Positions 18,885-28,607 of a DNA stretch of 64,000 nt are shown here, one piece after another (the stretch's first letter is position 1; every line of letters starts with the position of its first letter). Source of the DNA: Marinifilaceae bacterium (GTDB lineage Bacteria; Bacteroidota; Bacteroidia; Bacteroidales; Marinifilaceae); the NCBI GenBank assembly GCA_016936255.1, contig JAFGYE010000050.1, positions 1 to 64,000 on the forward strand. Direction: 5' to 3'. Under the pieces are notes generated by a model. That model saw only the letters and a program-made list of their open reading frames with translations. It had not been told where the DNA came from and ran no database searches. Position numbers and translations under genes: made by a program.

Positions 18885-20087
18885 ATGACCCATCCTAAAG
18901 TATACGACATGATCGTTGTGGGCGCCGGTATCAGCGGATTAAGCCTGGCCTTTCAAGTGGCCCAAAACGGAAAGCAAGTTCTTGTATTAGAAGGTGATAA
19001 TAGGATTGGCGGTTGTTTAAACACTCATTATCAGGATAAAAATGATTTTTGGGTAGAAATGGGAGCACATACTTTTTACGCTTCCTATACAAACCTGATT
19101 GCGTTAATTCAGTCTGCAGGATTGGAACCAAGTATTGAGCCAAGAGCCAAGGTGGGAATGAAAGTGTTTACCGACCGGCACGAGAAAATCATGTCGGGGG
19201 TAAGCAAATGGGAATTGTTAACATCCGGGCCAAAATTGTTTTTCTCGAAACGAGATGGCAAAACGGTGAAGGAATATTTCGGGAATATTGTTGGTAAAAA
19301 GAACTATGACAAGGTTTTTAACCGCATGTTTAGTGCAGTAATTGTTCAAAATGCAGATGACTTTTCTGCAGAATTTTTCTTGAAGCGACGAAAAACAAAA
19401 AGTAAGGAACATCCTAAAAGTTTTATCCTGAAAAAGGGAATGCAGAGTTTTATGAATGCATTGTCCGAAACTGAAAATATTACTTTGCTTACAGGGCAGG
19501 AAGTGGTTTTGGTTCAAAAAGAGAATGAGGTGAGCGTAACAACAGAATCAGGAGAAGAATTCAACGCGAAAGATATTGCTTTTGCTGTAACTCCATCGGT
19601 TGCCGGAGGTTTACTTGCTGAGATAAATTCCGATTTGGCTGCTAAACTGAAAGAATATACCACCAAAAATATTTTATCGAGAACTGTTGTCCTGCCAAAG
19701 GAAAAATTGTCTTTCGATCCGGTTTCTTTTATTATTCCTTTGCAAGGCTCTTGCCTTTCGATGGTGACACGAGATGTAATGGAGCACAAGGAATCGAGAG
19801 GATTTGCTTTTCATTTCGAAGAAAATAATATCCGAAAAGAAGAACAAGTGGCTTTAATGGCTGAAATGCTTGGTGTTGATGAATCTGATTTGGATGAGAC
19901 TATTGTGGCAAATCACCGGTTACCTGTACTGGATTTGGGACACAAAGAAAGAATTCAGGAGATTCAGAAATTGGCAGAACAGGCAGGAGTTTATTTGACC
20001 GGCAATTATTTTAACGGACTTTCGTTAGAAGATTGTGTAGAGCGTTCGCGGCATGAATGTGAACGGTACATGAAAAATAACAGCTAA
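18885..20087 (+). CDS. FAD-dependent oxidoreductase, protoporphyrinogen-oxidase-like
   Basis: A 400-residue flavoprotein. The dinucleotide-binding motif MIVVGAGISGLSLAFQVAQN (about residues 10-29) and VLVLEGDNRIGGCLNT (E at the ribose position, RIGG) mark the amine oxidase/protoporphyrinogen oxidase superfamily. The C-terminal FAD motif is GVYLTGNYFNGLSLEDCV. The ATG at 18885 is chosen; the frame is open back to 18813 but that part overlaps the helicase gene. No haem genes are adjacent, so the substrate is uncertain. Confidence 0.82.
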   Translation: MTHPKVYDMIVVGAGISGLSLAFQVAQNGKQVLVLEGDNRIGGCLNTHYQDKNDFWVEMGAHTFYASYTNLIALIQSAGLEPSIEPRAKVGMKVFTDRHEKIMSGVSKWELLTSGPKLFFSKRDGKTVKEYFGNIVGKKNYDKVFNRMFSAVIVQNADDFSAEFFLKRRKTKSKEHPKSFILKKGMQSFMNALSETENITLLTGQEVVLVQKENEVSVTTESGEEFNAKDIAFAVTPSVAGGLLAEINSDLAAKLKEYTTKNILSRTVVLPKEKLSFDPVSFIIPLQGSCLSMVTRDVMEHKESRGFAFHFEENNIRKEEQVALMAEMLGVDESDLDETIVANHRLPVLDLGHKERIQEIQKLAEQAGVYLTGNYFNGLSLEDCVERSRHECERYMKNNS

Positions 20088-20114
20088 AAATACAGTCTTA
20101 TTATCAAAAATAAC

Positions 20115-22247
20115 ATGACGCAAAAATACATAGATCACATAAAGAAAAGCTTGCAGTTGCAGGCTTTTCAGGTTGAAAATACCTTGCAGCTTTTAAGTGA
20201 AGGAGCTACTTTGCCATTTATTTCCCGTTATAGAAAAGAGATGACAGGTAGTTTGGACGAGGTGCAGATTGGCAATATAAAAGACGAAATTGCCCGGTTA
20301 GCGGAGCTGGATAAACGACGCGAAAGTATTCTTGATTCCATTGAGAAACAGGACAAGCTGACTGATGATTTGAAGCAACGCATTATGGCATGTGGAGAGT
20401 TAAATCAGTTGGAAGATTTGTATTTGCCTTACAAACAAAAAAGAAAAACCAAAGCGGTAAAGGCCAGGGAAAAAGGACTGGAACCACTGGCGAAAATTTT
20501 GATGAAGCAGGAGGAACGTGATGTAGAAGGTCGTGCAGCTCAGTTTTTGTCGGATGAAGTGCCAAACACCGAGGAAGCTTTGCAGGGGGCACGCGATATT
20601 ATTGCCGAGTGGGTGAACGAGAATGAGACAGCCAGAAATTCGGTTCGAAGTATATTTCAGCGTCAGGCGGTAATCCGTTCCAAAGTGGTTAAGGGAAAAG
20701 AGGAAGAAGGCGAGAAATTCAAAGATTATTTTGAGTCGGAAGAGCCTCTGAAACGAGTAGCTTCTCATAGAATACTGGCTTTACGAAGAGGCGAGGCTGA
20801 AGGGATTTTGCGGGTAAGTATTGCTCCGGATGAAGAAGAAGTATTGGATCGTCTGGATCGTCTTTTTGTAAAAGGAAATACTGCCGCTTCCCAACAGGTT
20901 GAACTGGCAGTTAAAGATGCCTACAAAAGATTATTGGGATCGTCACTGGAAACAGAGTTTGCAAACACGTCCAAAGAAGCTGCCGATAAGGAAGCCATTC
21001 GTGTGTTTTCAGAGAATTTGAGACAACTGCTTCTTTCATCTCCGCTGGGACAAAAACGTGTTTTGGCTTTAGATCCGGGTTACCGAAGTGGTTGTAAAGT
21101 GGTTTGTTTGGATGCGCAGGGAAATTTACTGCACAACGAAACAATTTATCCGCATCCTCCGCAAAACCAGGGAAGTATGGCGGCCAAAAAGCTGACCAAT
21201 ATGGTCGAGACTTACAACATTCAGGCCATTGCTATTGGTAACGGAACAGCCAGCAGGGAAACCGAACGTTTTGTAACAAATTTGCATTACGACCGCAAGG
21301 TGCAGGTTTTTGTGGTGAGCGAGGCCGGAGCTTCTATTTATTCCGCATCGAAAGTGGCCCGCGAAGAGTTTCCCGAATACGATGTTACCGTGCGTGGTGC
21401 GGTTTCCATTGGTCGCCGCTTAATGGATCCATTGGCCGAGTTGGTGAAAATTGAAGCCAAATCTATCGGTGTTGGGCAGTACCAGCATGATGTAGATCAG
21501 AATTTACTACAGCAAAGCCTCGATCAGGTGGTTGAATCATGTGTAAACAAGGTGGGCGTTAACTTGAACACGGCCAGTAAGCATTTGTTGAACTATGTGT
21601 CGGGTTTAGGCCCGCAATTGGCTCAGAATATTGTTGATTACCGTGCTGAAAACGGAGCTTTCAATACCCGCAAAGAAATATCAAAAGTGAAACGAATGGG
21701 TGCTAAAGCATTCGAGCAATGTGCAGGCTTTCTTCGTATTCCCAATTCCGATAATCCATTGGATAACTCAGCTGTGCATCCCGAATCGTATGGCATTGTG
21801 AAACAAATGGCGAAGGATCTAAAGTGTTCGGTGGCCGATTTAATTGCCGATCAGGAATTGCGTAAGCAAATCGACTTGAATAAATATGTTAGCGACGAGG
21901 TCGGATTGCCTACCCTGAAAGATATTATGGAGGAATTGGAAAAGCCGGGCCGCGATCCGCGAACCATTATTAAGGTATTCCAGTTTAAAGAAGGAATTTA
22001 TAAAGTAGAGCAGTTGGAAGTGGGTATGGAGTTGCCGGGAATTGTAACCAATATCACCAATTTTGGCGCCTTTGTTGATGTTGGCGTGAAACAGGATGGT
22101 TTGGTTCATATCTCGCAGCTGGCAAACCGGTTCGTGTCCAATCCGGCCGATGTGGTTCAATTGCATCAGCACGTAAATGTAAAAGTTACCGAGGTTGATG
22201 TTGCCCGAAAAAGAATTCAATTATCAATGAAAGATTGCGAGCAGTAA
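20115..22247 (+). CDS. tex: Tex family RNA-binding transcription accessory protein
   Basis: A 710-residue protein with the full Tex architecture. The N-terminal helical domain has the LPFISRYRKEMTGSLDE signature. The YqgF/RuvC-like domain is LALDPGYRSGCKVVCLD (about residue 320). Helix-hairpin-helix motifs include LNTASKHLLNYVSGLG, and a C-terminal S1 domain is NITNFGAFVDVGVKQDGLVH (about residues 640-700). Tex binds nucleic acids and affects transcription. It is 28 nt from the oxidoreductase gene and 40 nt from the zinc-ribbon gene, so probably cotranscribed. Confidence 0.95.
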   Translation: MTQKYIDHIKKSLQLQAFQVENTLQLLSEGATLPFISRYRKEMTGSLDEVQIGNIKDEIARLAELDKRRESILDSIEKQDKLTDDLKQRIMACGELNQLEDLYLPYKQKRKTKAVKAREKGLEPLAKILMKQEERDVEGRAAQFLSDEVPNTEEALQGARDIIAEWVNENETARNSVRSIFQRQAVIRSKVVKGKEEEGEKFKDYFESEEPLKRVASHRILALRRGEAEGILRVSIAPDEEEVLDRLDRLFVKGNTAASQQVELAVKDAYKRLLGSSLETEFANTSKEAADKEAIRVFSENLRQLLLSSPLGQKRVLALDPGYRSGCKVVCLDAQGNLLHNETIYPHPPQNQGSMAAKKLTNMVETYNIQAIAIGNGTASRETERFVTNLHYDRKVQVFVVSEAGASIYSASKVAREEFPEYDVTVRGAVSIGRRLMDPLAELVKIEAKSIGVGQYQHDVDQNLLQQSLDQVVESCVNKVGVNLNTASKHLLNYVSGLGPQLAQNIVDYRAENGAFNTRKEISKVKRMGAKAFEQCAGFLRIPNSDNPLDNSAVHPESYGIVKQMAKDLKCSVADLIADQELRKQIDLNKYVSDEVGLPTLKDIMEELEKPGRDPRTIIKVFQFKEGIYKVEQLEVGMELPGIVTNITNFGAFVDVGVKQDGLVHISQLANRFVSNPADVVQLHQHVNVKVTEVDVARKRIQLSMKDCEQ

Positions 22248-22286
22248 ATTTTCTACCATTTTTACAAAATCAGAAAACGAGAAATT

Positions 22287-22523
22287 ATGGAATTTAACGA
22301 TCAGGAAGTAATTGTTGATTGCCCGCATTGCAAGGGTGAAATCATTGTGAATATTTTAGAAATCACAAATCATCATACAGTAAGTTGTCCAAAGTGTGGG
22401 AAGAAAGTAGATTTATCGGCAAATGATCCTTCTGCAAAATTAGGCATTCCGAAAACCTACATGCCGTTCGAAGGTCTGGGTGATTATCTGAAACAGGTAG
22501 AGGAGAAGAAAAAGAAGAAATAA
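22287..22523 (+). CDS. Small zinc-ribbon protein
   Basis: A 78-residue protein with two CxxC knuckles (CPHCKGE at residues 13-19 and CPKCGKK about residues 37-43), likely to bind one zinc. The C-terminus is a lysine tract (VEEKKKKK). No catalytic domain is visible and its function is unknown. It follows tex by 40 nt and is probably in the same operon. Confidence 0.72.
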   Translation: MEFNDQEVIVDCPHCKGEIIVNILEITNHHTVSCPKCGKKVDLSANDPSAKLGIPKTYMPFEGLGDYLKQVEEKKKKK

Positions 22524-22527
22524 TTCA

Positions 22528-22616
22528 TAAACCTCTGTGTCCCTCAGTGCTCTCTGTGGGAGAAAAAAATAAAAATAAATTTTGACCATAGAGTACACAA
22601 AGTATCGCAGAGAAAA
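22528..22616. repeat. Degenerate CTCTGTGT-type intergenic repeat
   Basis: The spacer holds CCTCTGTGTCCC, TCTCTGTGGGAG and, inverted, CCATAGAGTACACAAAG and CGCAGAG. These low-complexity CTCTGTG/CACAGAG strings recur between genes in many genomes. A related fragment (ACCACAAAGGGAACACAAAG) is at 24422-24441. Confidence 0.5.
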
Positions 22617-22629
22617 AAGGTGAGAATTG

Positions 22630-22661
22630 AAAGAGGCATTTCCGAAAAGAAATGCCTCTTT
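22630..22661. terminator. Hairpin between convergent zinc-ribbon and head-GIN genes
   Basis: A 13-bp perfect stem, AAAGAGGCATTTC (22630-22642) with its complement (22649-22661), closes a CGAAAA loop. The flanking T tracts are short on both strands, so it would terminate weakly or protect 3' ends of either convergent gene. Confidence 0.65.
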
Positions 22662-22667
22662 GTAGCT

Positions 22668-23393
22668 CTAACGACGATTAACATCTCCACCGCTCGAGTC
22701 ACTTACGTTTACTTTTGAAGGATTACCGTAGTAGTTGACATCACCACCGGAACTTGCGCTGGCTTCAATTTCTTCTTCTGCATAAACAGTAACATCGCCA
22801 CCACTTGACGCTTTTGCTTTACAAACTTTTGCGATTAATTCTTTCGCTTTTAGATCGCTGCCACTGCTTGCTTTACCAGCAAAAAAATCAGCTTTTCCTC
22901 TTAGTGTGGCATCAGCACCAGAGCTAACACTGCAGCTTAATTCTTTAGCATTTAATTCCATTTTGGCATCGGCGCCGCTGCTTACCGAAATATCTAATTT
23001 CTCTGCGTTTATCATGTTTCTGGTTTTGAAATCTGCTCCGCTTGAAACGTGTATTTCGGTAACATTTACCAGAGTAAGGTAAATATTCATTTTAGTTGCC
23101 CTGCGGATATTACCATCTACTTTAAGAATCAGTTCGTTTCCTTTTACACGGGTAATAATGTATTCCATAAGATTTTCGTCAGCTTCAACACGTAAAGATT
23201 CTTTGTCGCCCTGAGTCACATATACGTTCAATCCACTACTTGCCGAAATTGCAGAGAATGATCCAATTTCACGATCTTGAGTCTGAACATTACCGTTCCC
23301 TTTTTCGCCCCAAAACTGGGCACTTGTATTTCCTGTAAGCAGAAAAGTAAGACCTACAATTAGAAGGGAGGCCTTTTGGATAATTTTTTTCAT
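22668..23393 (-). CDS. Head-GIN (DUF2807) domain exported protein
   Basis: A 241-residue exported protein (signal peptide ending about GNTSAQ). The head-GIN beta-helix-like domain has the N-terminal FSAISASSGLNVYVTQGDKE. About eight regularly spaced SSG[AGS]D elements follow (VSSGADFK, VSSGADAK, KASSGGDV and others), each turning one rung of a parallel beta structure. Such proteins are common in Bacteroidota envelopes; their function is unknown, with adhesion or polysaccharide contact suggested only by fold. Confidence 0.88.
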   Translation of the reverse strand: MKKIIQKASLLIVGLTFLLTGNTSAQFWGEKGNGNVQTQDREIGSFSAISASSGLNVYVTQGDKESLRVEADENLMEYIITRVKGNELILKVDGNIRRATKMNIYLTLVNVTEIHVSSGADFKTRNMINAEKLDISVSSGADAKMELNAKELSCSVSSGADATLRGKADFFAGKASSGSDLKAKELIAKVCKAKASSGGDVTVYAEEEIEASASSGGDVNYYGNPSKVNVSDSSGGDVNRR

Positions 23394-23470
23394 AGGTATT
23401 TGTGTTTTAAGTGAAAATGTTAATCAGTATATAAGACGCCGTGAACGTGAATTAAGTTACAGCTTAAATA

Positions 23471-23504
23471 AAAAAAGCAGAAATTCATAAGAAAGTCTGC
23501 TTTT
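23471..23504 (-). terminator. Terminator of the sulfite reductase operon
   Basis: On the minus strand AAAAGCAGA (23504-23496) pairs with its complement (23481-23473) across 14 nt and is followed by a T tract. It lies 84 nt after the cobA stop. Confidence 0.7.
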
Positions 23505-23587
23505 GATATTTTGAAGAAAAGACGAGTAAATTGAGTGGAGTGTTGCACAGAATCTATTTGTTCTGTATTGCATATTCATCTGAATTT

Positions 23588-24406
23588 TTAAAACAGGTTT
23601 AAAAATGGTTGTCTGATAAAGTTTTTAATTCTACTCGAAACGGCTGCTTTGCCTCTTAAACTAACTTCTCTGCTTCCAGGAATTTGAGTGTGATTTCCCA
23701 ATACTATTACTGCTGGTGACGCCGGCAATCCGCTGTTTTTTATTTGGCTGAAAAACTTTGTGTTCCCGCTTATCACATCACTGTCTGTATAGCTAACCTT
23801 CGATACTACATTGATATTGGTTTCCTTAGATAATTTTTTGTGAAGCTCATCAGCCATGTCTTTTAAATGTTCAAGCCCCATATAGATTACAACGGTATCA
23901 TTGTTCTCAATTTCCCTGATAATTTCGTTTAAAGCACTTTTTTCACCACCAACTTTTACGGCAGAATGAAAATGAATGCCCGATGATTTCCCTCTTTCAG
24001 TAAGGGGAATCCAAAACTCACTGGAGGCGGCCATAGCAGCGCTGATTCCTGGAATCAGTTCAAACTCTAAACCCGCTTCCAGCAGGAAACGAATTTCCTC
24101 AACCCCTCTGCCGTAAACCATTGGGTCGCCCGACTTCAATCTCACTACCTCACTGCCCAGCAAGTAATACATCAGCATCTGATCATGAATATATTCTTGT
24201 CTGCTTACCGGATTTTTGCCATCACCTGATCGCTTCCCTACATTAATAAGAATCGCTTTGTTGGGAAACAGAGCACGAACTTCATCGGTAATTAAGGCAT
24301 CGTATAAAATAACATCTGCATTCTGAATGCTTCGTAAAGCTTTTATTGTGAGCAGATCGGCAGCACCGGGTCCGGCACCAACAATCCATATTTTTCCTTT
24401 TTTCAT
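23588..24406 (-). CDS. cobA: Uroporphyrinogen-III C-methyltransferase (SUMT)
   Basis: A 272-residue enzyme that methylates uroporphyrinogen III twice with SAM to give precorrin-2, the precursor of siroheme. Motifs: the N-terminal IVGAGPGAADLLTIKAL, YDALI, the central LKSGDPMVYGRGVEEI, and PGISAAMAAS. It is the last gene of the sulfite reductase operon and, with the separate siroheme synthase at 28114, supplies the CysI cofactor. An AGTCCCC-type repeat separates it from cysI. Confidence 0.95.
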   Translation of the reverse strand: MKKGKIWIVGAGPGAADLLTIKALRSIQNADVILYDALITDEVRALFPNKAILINVGKRSGDGKNPVSRQEYIHDQMLMYYLLGSEVVRLKSGDPMVYGRGVEEIRFLLEAGLEFELIPGISAAMAASSEFWIPLTERGKSSGIHFHSAVKVGGEKSALNEIIREIENNDTVVIYMGLEHLKDMADELHKKLSKETNINVVSKVSYTDSDVISGNTKFFSQIKNSGLPASPAVIVLGNHTQIPGSREVSLRGKAAVSSRIKNFIRQPFLNLF

Positions 24407-24420
24407 ATAATGATATTTTT

Positions 24421-24477
24421 AACCACAAAGGGAACACAAAGGACTTCTCAAAGTCCCCTTCAGGGGATTTAGGGGTT
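24421..24477. repeat. Bacteroidota-type AGTCCCC/AGGGGATTTAGGGG intergenic repeat
   Basis: AGTCCCCTTCAGGGGATTTA (24452-24471) is continued by GGGGTT. CCCCTT/AGGGG can fold into a short hairpin. I recognise this string as a common interspersed element in Bacteroidota genomes. It is preceded by an ACCACAAAGG-type fragment like the one near 22.5 kb. It lies inside the operon between cysI and cobA. Confidence 0.55.
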
Positions 24478-24519
24478 TCTAGACTTTCGACCTTTCAAGA
24501 CCTTTTGACTTTCCTATGT

Positions 24520-26223
24520 TTAATGCTTAAAATCCTTGGGATTCACAATTTCTGCTATGTATTGTTTGCGGATCACGAAATCACCAAATTCTTCACCTTT
24601 TGTTCTGTTTTCGGAATAATCTTTAAGAATCGGACGAAGCTCATTCAGTATTTCTATCTCGTTCACATTTTCGCGATACAGGTTGTTCAGGCGTGTTCCC
24701 TTAAAATTGCCACCCAAATAGAAATTGTACCTTCCAGGAGCTTTTCCGATAAAGCCTATTTCGGCTACGTAAGGTCTTCCACAACCATTGGCACAACCCG
24801 TCATTCGAATCACAATTTCATCCTTGGTTAAGCCAAATTCCTGAAGGCTGTCATCAATTTTATCGATCAAGAAAGGAAGATATCTTTCTGCTTCAGCAAA
24901 AGCCAGACTGCATGTGTTTAGAGCAACACAGGCAATAGAGTTGGCTCTTGTCCCGGAAATTGTCTGAGGCAAAAGCTGGTGTTTTTTCAGAATCTGACTG
25001 ATTTTACCTTTGTTTTCTTCCTCAATCTTGCCTAGAATCAGGTTTTGATTCCCCGTTAACCTGAAATCTGAAATATTAAAATTTGCAATTTCCTGCAATG
25101 CCGATTTTATTTTGATCTGATCAACATCTTTCACTCTTCCGCCTTCAATAAAAAGACCCAAATACCAAAGGCCATCTTTGGCTTTTTGCCATCCGAATTT
25201 ATCGCCGTTGCGTACTAAGGCATAGCTTTTTTCAGGCTCTAATGAATAACCAAGCTTCTCATTCAGTAGTTCTTTAAATGCATCAACCCCAATTCTGTCG
25301 ATGGTGTATTTTAAACGGGCATTCTTTCTCACTTTTCTATTTCCCAACTCCTTTTGCAAGAGCACTATTTTTTCAGCAACATCTACAGTGTTCTCTGCCG
25401 AGGCAAAACCCAGAACATTTCCCAATCGGGGATAGGTTTCCGCATCGCCAAAAGTTGTTCCCATTCCGCCGCCAACAACAATGTTGAATCCTTCCAGAAC
25501 ACCATTGTTTTCAATGGCAATAAATCCCAAATCCTGAGTGAAAATATCTGTATCGTTAAAAGGAGGAGTGGTAAATCCAATTTTGAACTTTCGTGGCAGA
25601 TAAACGGGTCCGTACAAAGGCTCTACTTCGCCGGCACTCCCTTCGGCCACTTTCTTTTGGTCTAGCCAGATTTCGTAGTAGGCCGGAGTTCTTGGGCTTA
25701 AATGATCGCTCACTTTGCCAGCCAATTCCTGTACCTGATCGAAAACTTCGGATGCATACGGATGAGGACTGGCCATCACATTTCGGTTTACATCACCACA
25801 GGCTGCAATGGTATCGAGCAATGCCTTGTTTATGGATTGGATACTTGGCTTTAGGTTTCCTTTCAAAACACCATGAAACTGAAATGCCTGTCTGGTGGTT
25901 AATTTGATGGTTCCGTTGGCATATTCATCTGATATTTGATCGATTTGCAGCCATTGCTTTGCATTTACAACACCGCCAGGCACTCTCACGCGAATTAAAA
26001 AGGAGTAATCTGGTTCCAGTTTGGTTTTCTTTCTTTCCCGTTCGTTATCCCGATCAAATTGTTGGTAAATGCCATGAAATTTAGAGACTTGTCTGTCATC
26101 AAGAGCAATGGCTCCTGTAATTGGGTCGGCAAGACTTGCCTCCAGTGTTCCGCGCAAATAGTTGCTTTCGGTTTTTATTTTTTCGACTTCGGACAATTCT
26201 GCCCAGTTGATATTATCTGACAT
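24520..26223 (-). CDS. cysI: Assimilatory sulfite reductase haemoprotein subunit
   Basis: A 567-residue siroheme/[4Fe-4S] enzyme that reduces sulfite to sulfide with six electrons. The siroheme and sulfite-binding arginines lie in TTRQAFQFHGV and CGDVNRNVMASPHP. The cluster cysteines are in CVALNTCSLAFAEAERYLP (about residues 431-437) and MTGCANGCGRPYVAEIG (about residues 474-478). Normal CysI length. Its flavoprotein partner cysJ is immediately upstream, and cobA and siroheme synthase flank the pair. Confidence 0.97.
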   Translation of the reverse strand: MSDNINWAELSEVEKIKTESNYLRGTLEASLADPITGAIALDDRQVSKFHGIYQQFDRDNERERKKTKLEPDYSFLIRVRVPGGVVNAKQWLQIDQISDEYANGTIKLTTRQAFQFHGVLKGNLKPSIQSINKALLDTIAACGDVNRNVMASPHPYASEVFDQVQELAGKVSDHLSPRTPAYYEIWLDQKKVAEGSAGEVEPLYGPVYLPRKFKIGFTTPPFNDTDIFTQDLGFIAIENNGVLEGFNIVVGGGMGTTFGDAETYPRLGNVLGFASAENTVDVAEKIVLLQKELGNRKVRKNARLKYTIDRIGVDAFKELLNEKLGYSLEPEKSYALVRNGDKFGWQKAKDGLWYLGLFIEGGRVKDVDQIKIKSALQEIANFNISDFRLTGNQNLILGKIEEENKGKISQILKKHQLLPQTISGTRANSIACVALNTCSLAFAEAERYLPFLIDKIDDSLQEFGLTKDEIVIRMTGCANGCGRPYVAEIGFIGKAPGRYNFYLGGNFKGTRLNNLYRENVNEIEILNELRPILKDYSENRTKGEEFGDFVIRKQYIAEIVNPKDFKH

Positions 26224-26304
26224 AGGTTTTTTAATTATGAGTTGAGTAAGATTGAAATTGGATGCTTTGTGTTGTAAAAATTCATAATTTTTAACTCAGA
26301 ATGA

Positions 26305-28080
26305 TTAATATACATCAAGCAACAATCGCTTTTCTTTTTTCATATTTTTTAGATATTCTTCTGCTTTTTCAGAAGTTATTCCACCTTCGTTCTGAATAAT
26401 TTCCAGTAAGCTTGTCTGAACATCTTTGGCCATGTATTTTTTGTCTCCGCAGATGTAAAAATGAGCACCGTTTTCGAGCCATTGAAATATTTCTTTCCCA
26501 TTTTCCTTCAGTCGGTGCTGCACGTAAGCTTTTTCTTCCTGATCTCTTGAAAATGCAACATCTAATTTCTGAAGTATTCCTTTTTTAAGGAATTTCTGCC
26601 ACTCAAGTTGATATAAAAAGTCTTTTTTGAACCGTTGATTTCCAAAGAATAACCAGCTTTTTCCTTTTGCTTTATTTTGTTCCCGTTCTTGCAAAAAGCT
26701 TCGGTAAGGAGCCACGCCGGTTCCTGCGCCAACCATAATCAGCGGTTTGTTTTCATCATCCGGCAAACGGAACGACTCATTTTTATCAATGTAAATGGGC
26801 AAATGATCGCCTACATTAATTTCATCGGTGATGTAAGAGGAACAAGCACCGTTTCTGTCGCGTTTTTTACGATTGTATCTTACCGAAGCAATGGTAATGT
26901 GAACTTCCTCAGGATTCGCTCTCGGACCTGAAGAGATAGAGTAGAGGCGTGCATATAAAACCCGAAGAGTAGATAAAAATTGATTGCTGGTAATTTCTCC
27001 AGGGTAATCTTCCAATAAGTCATATGCATCAGCTCCGTGAAGATAGTTTTCCAACTCATCCTCATTATTCAATAACAGTTCAAGATCCTTATTCTGAGTT
27101 ATGGCCTTGTACTTTTCAAGAACCTCGCGGTTCAAAACGGTTATCTCCAGCTTGTTTTGCAAAGCCCGAAATAAACTGATTTCTTTCTCATCAATTGTAA
27201 CTATTCGTTCCGGATCATCTTCCAATTTGTCAATTATCAAGTCCACCAAATCAATAGGATTATTGGGCAAAATACCAATGCTGTCTCCCGCTGTATATTC
27301 AATACCTGAATTTTCTAATGAGATTTCAACATGGTAAATTTCTTTTTCAGAATCAGTCGTTGTGATTCTCACTTTTTCCAAAACTTCGGCATAGTATGGA
27401 TTGGCGCGGTTAAATTTCTTCTTTGGCACAGAAGCGCTTGCAGATTGGGTTGAAGCAGTAACTTCCGGCACCAAGCTCTTCAATTCACCAGTCACTTTTT
27501 CGATCCATTGTTCGGCGACTTCTTCGTAAGCAACATCACTGGTTTGAACTGGCAAAATTGCCTGCGCACCTAATTTTGTAAAAGCTAGATCGAAATCAAT
27601 TCCTGTCTGGCAATACTTCTTGTAGGTTTTGTCACCCAAAGCAAGTACCGCATATTTGGTATCGGGTAGTTTTGGTGCTCTTTTGCCGTGCACATATTCG
27701 TACAAATCTTCAGCCTGAATAGGAGCTTCACCTTCACCATGTGTACTTACGATCAGGAAAAGGTATTTTTCCTTTTTCAAATCATTTTTCGTGTAAAAGT
27801 CAAGGCCTTGTATCTTCGCATCGAAGCCCAGTGCTAAAACTCTATCGTGAAGATCCATAGCTATTTCCTTGCTGTGTCCGGTATGCGTGCCAAATAAAAT
27901 AGTGATACTTTCGGAAGATTTTTGATCGGAAATTATCGGAACATCAATTGCATTCTTTTTTCCATTAATAATCCCCGATAGGTATCCATTTACCCAAACC
28001 AATTGCTCGGCAGATAAATCTTGAATCAGCTTATTTAGCTGAGATAATTGTTCTTGATTGATTTGGAATTCTTTTCCCAT
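26305..28080 (-). CDS. cysJ: Assimilatory sulfite reductase flavoprotein subunit
   Basis: A 591-residue diflavin reductase carrying NADPH electrons to CysI. The flavodoxin domain starts with ITILFGTHTGHSKEIAMDL (FMN loop). The FAD domain has RLYSISSGP and NGACSSYI. The NADPH domain has MVGAGTGVAPYRSFLQER and FFGNQRFKKDFLYQLEW. The C-terminus LLLDVY carries the conserved aromatic residue. It lies 33 nt after the siroheme synthase gene. Confidence 0.96.
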   Translation of the reverse strand: MGKEFQINQEQLSQLNKLIQDLSAEQLVWVNGYLSGIINGKKNAIDVPIISDQKSSESITILFGTHTGHSKEIAMDLHDRVLALGFDAKIQGLDFYTKNDLKKEKYLFLIVSTHGEGEAPIQAEDLYEYVHGKRAPKLPDTKYAVLALGDKTYKKYCQTGIDFDLAFTKLGAQAILPVQTSDVAYEEVAEQWIEKVTGELKSLVPEVTASTQSASASVPKKKFNRANPYYAEVLEKVRITTTDSEKEIYHVEISLENSGIEYTAGDSIGILPNNPIDLVDLIIDKLEDDPERIVTIDEKEISLFRALQNKLEITVLNREVLEKYKAITQNKDLELLLNNEDELENYLHGADAYDLLEDYPGEITSNQFLSTLRVLYARLYSISSGPRANPEEVHITIASVRYNRKKRDRNGACSSYITDEINVGDHLPIYIDKNESFRLPDDENKPLIMVGAGTGVAPYRSFLQEREQNKAKGKSWLFFGNQRFKKDFLYQLEWQKFLKKGILQKLDVAFSRDQEEKAYVQHRLKENGKEIFQWLENGAHFYICGDKKYMAKDVQTSLLEIIQNEGGITSEKAEEYLKNMKKEKRLLLDVY

Positions 28081-28113
28081 GTTCTTTCAGTTATAGAAAA
28101 TGTTATGCCACTA

Positions 28114-28596
28114 TTAGTTAGCAATTAGTTGTTTTTGAAGCTGGTAATTTTCAAAGTAATCTTTCAGTTGATTTCGCATGCGAATCGATTCGTAAACATC
28201 TTCACCATTAGAACTTACAGCAACACTAATGTTTGAATGTTTGTAAATGGCGGGGGAAATGAACTCACAAAAATCTGGTTGATCGTGCACATTTAATAAT
28301 ACCCCGGCTTCTTTTGTGTCTCGCATTAATTGTCTTACAAAGGCAGGATCTTCAACACAGCTGTAGATTAAAAAATAATCTTTTAGCACTTCCTTGCTGT
28401 ATTGTTTCTCGTGATAAACAACACCTGAATTTTTAATCCAGCTAATGATTTGAGGAGCAATCACCTCAATTAGATTTGTGCTCCGTTGTAATATTTTAAG
28501 TTTTTTATAGGCATCTTCATCGCCTCCAATAATTAAGATTTTTTTATCTGTTATATCTAAGGCTATTGGTAAAAAATGTTTTATCTGTTTCGACAT
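28114..28596 (-). CDS. Siroheme synthase, precorrin-2 dehydrogenase (CysG N-terminal/Met8-like)
   Basis: A 160-residue protein equal to the NAD-dependent dehydrogenase part of CysG/Met8, which oxidises precorrin-2 to sirohydrochlorin and may insert iron. Visible parts: the dinucleotide fold ILIIGGDEDAYKKLKIL, the central LNVHDQPDFCEFISPAIY and ISVAVSSNGEDVYESIRMR. The family loop usually reads GGxxVAxRK; here alanine is kept but valine is replaced by aspartate. The downstream helical domain of long CysG versions is absent. It lies in the sulfite reductase operon. Confidence 0.9.
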   Translation of the reverse strand: MSKQIKHFLPIALDITDKKILIIGGDEDAYKKLKILQRSTNLIEVIAPQIISWIKNSGVVYHEKQYSKEVLKDYFLIYSCVEDPAFVRQLMRDTKEAGVLLNVHDQPDFCEFISPAIYKHSNISVAVSSNGEDVYESIRMRNQLKDYFENYQLQKQLIAN

Positions 28597-28607
28597 GATT
28601 TCTCTTT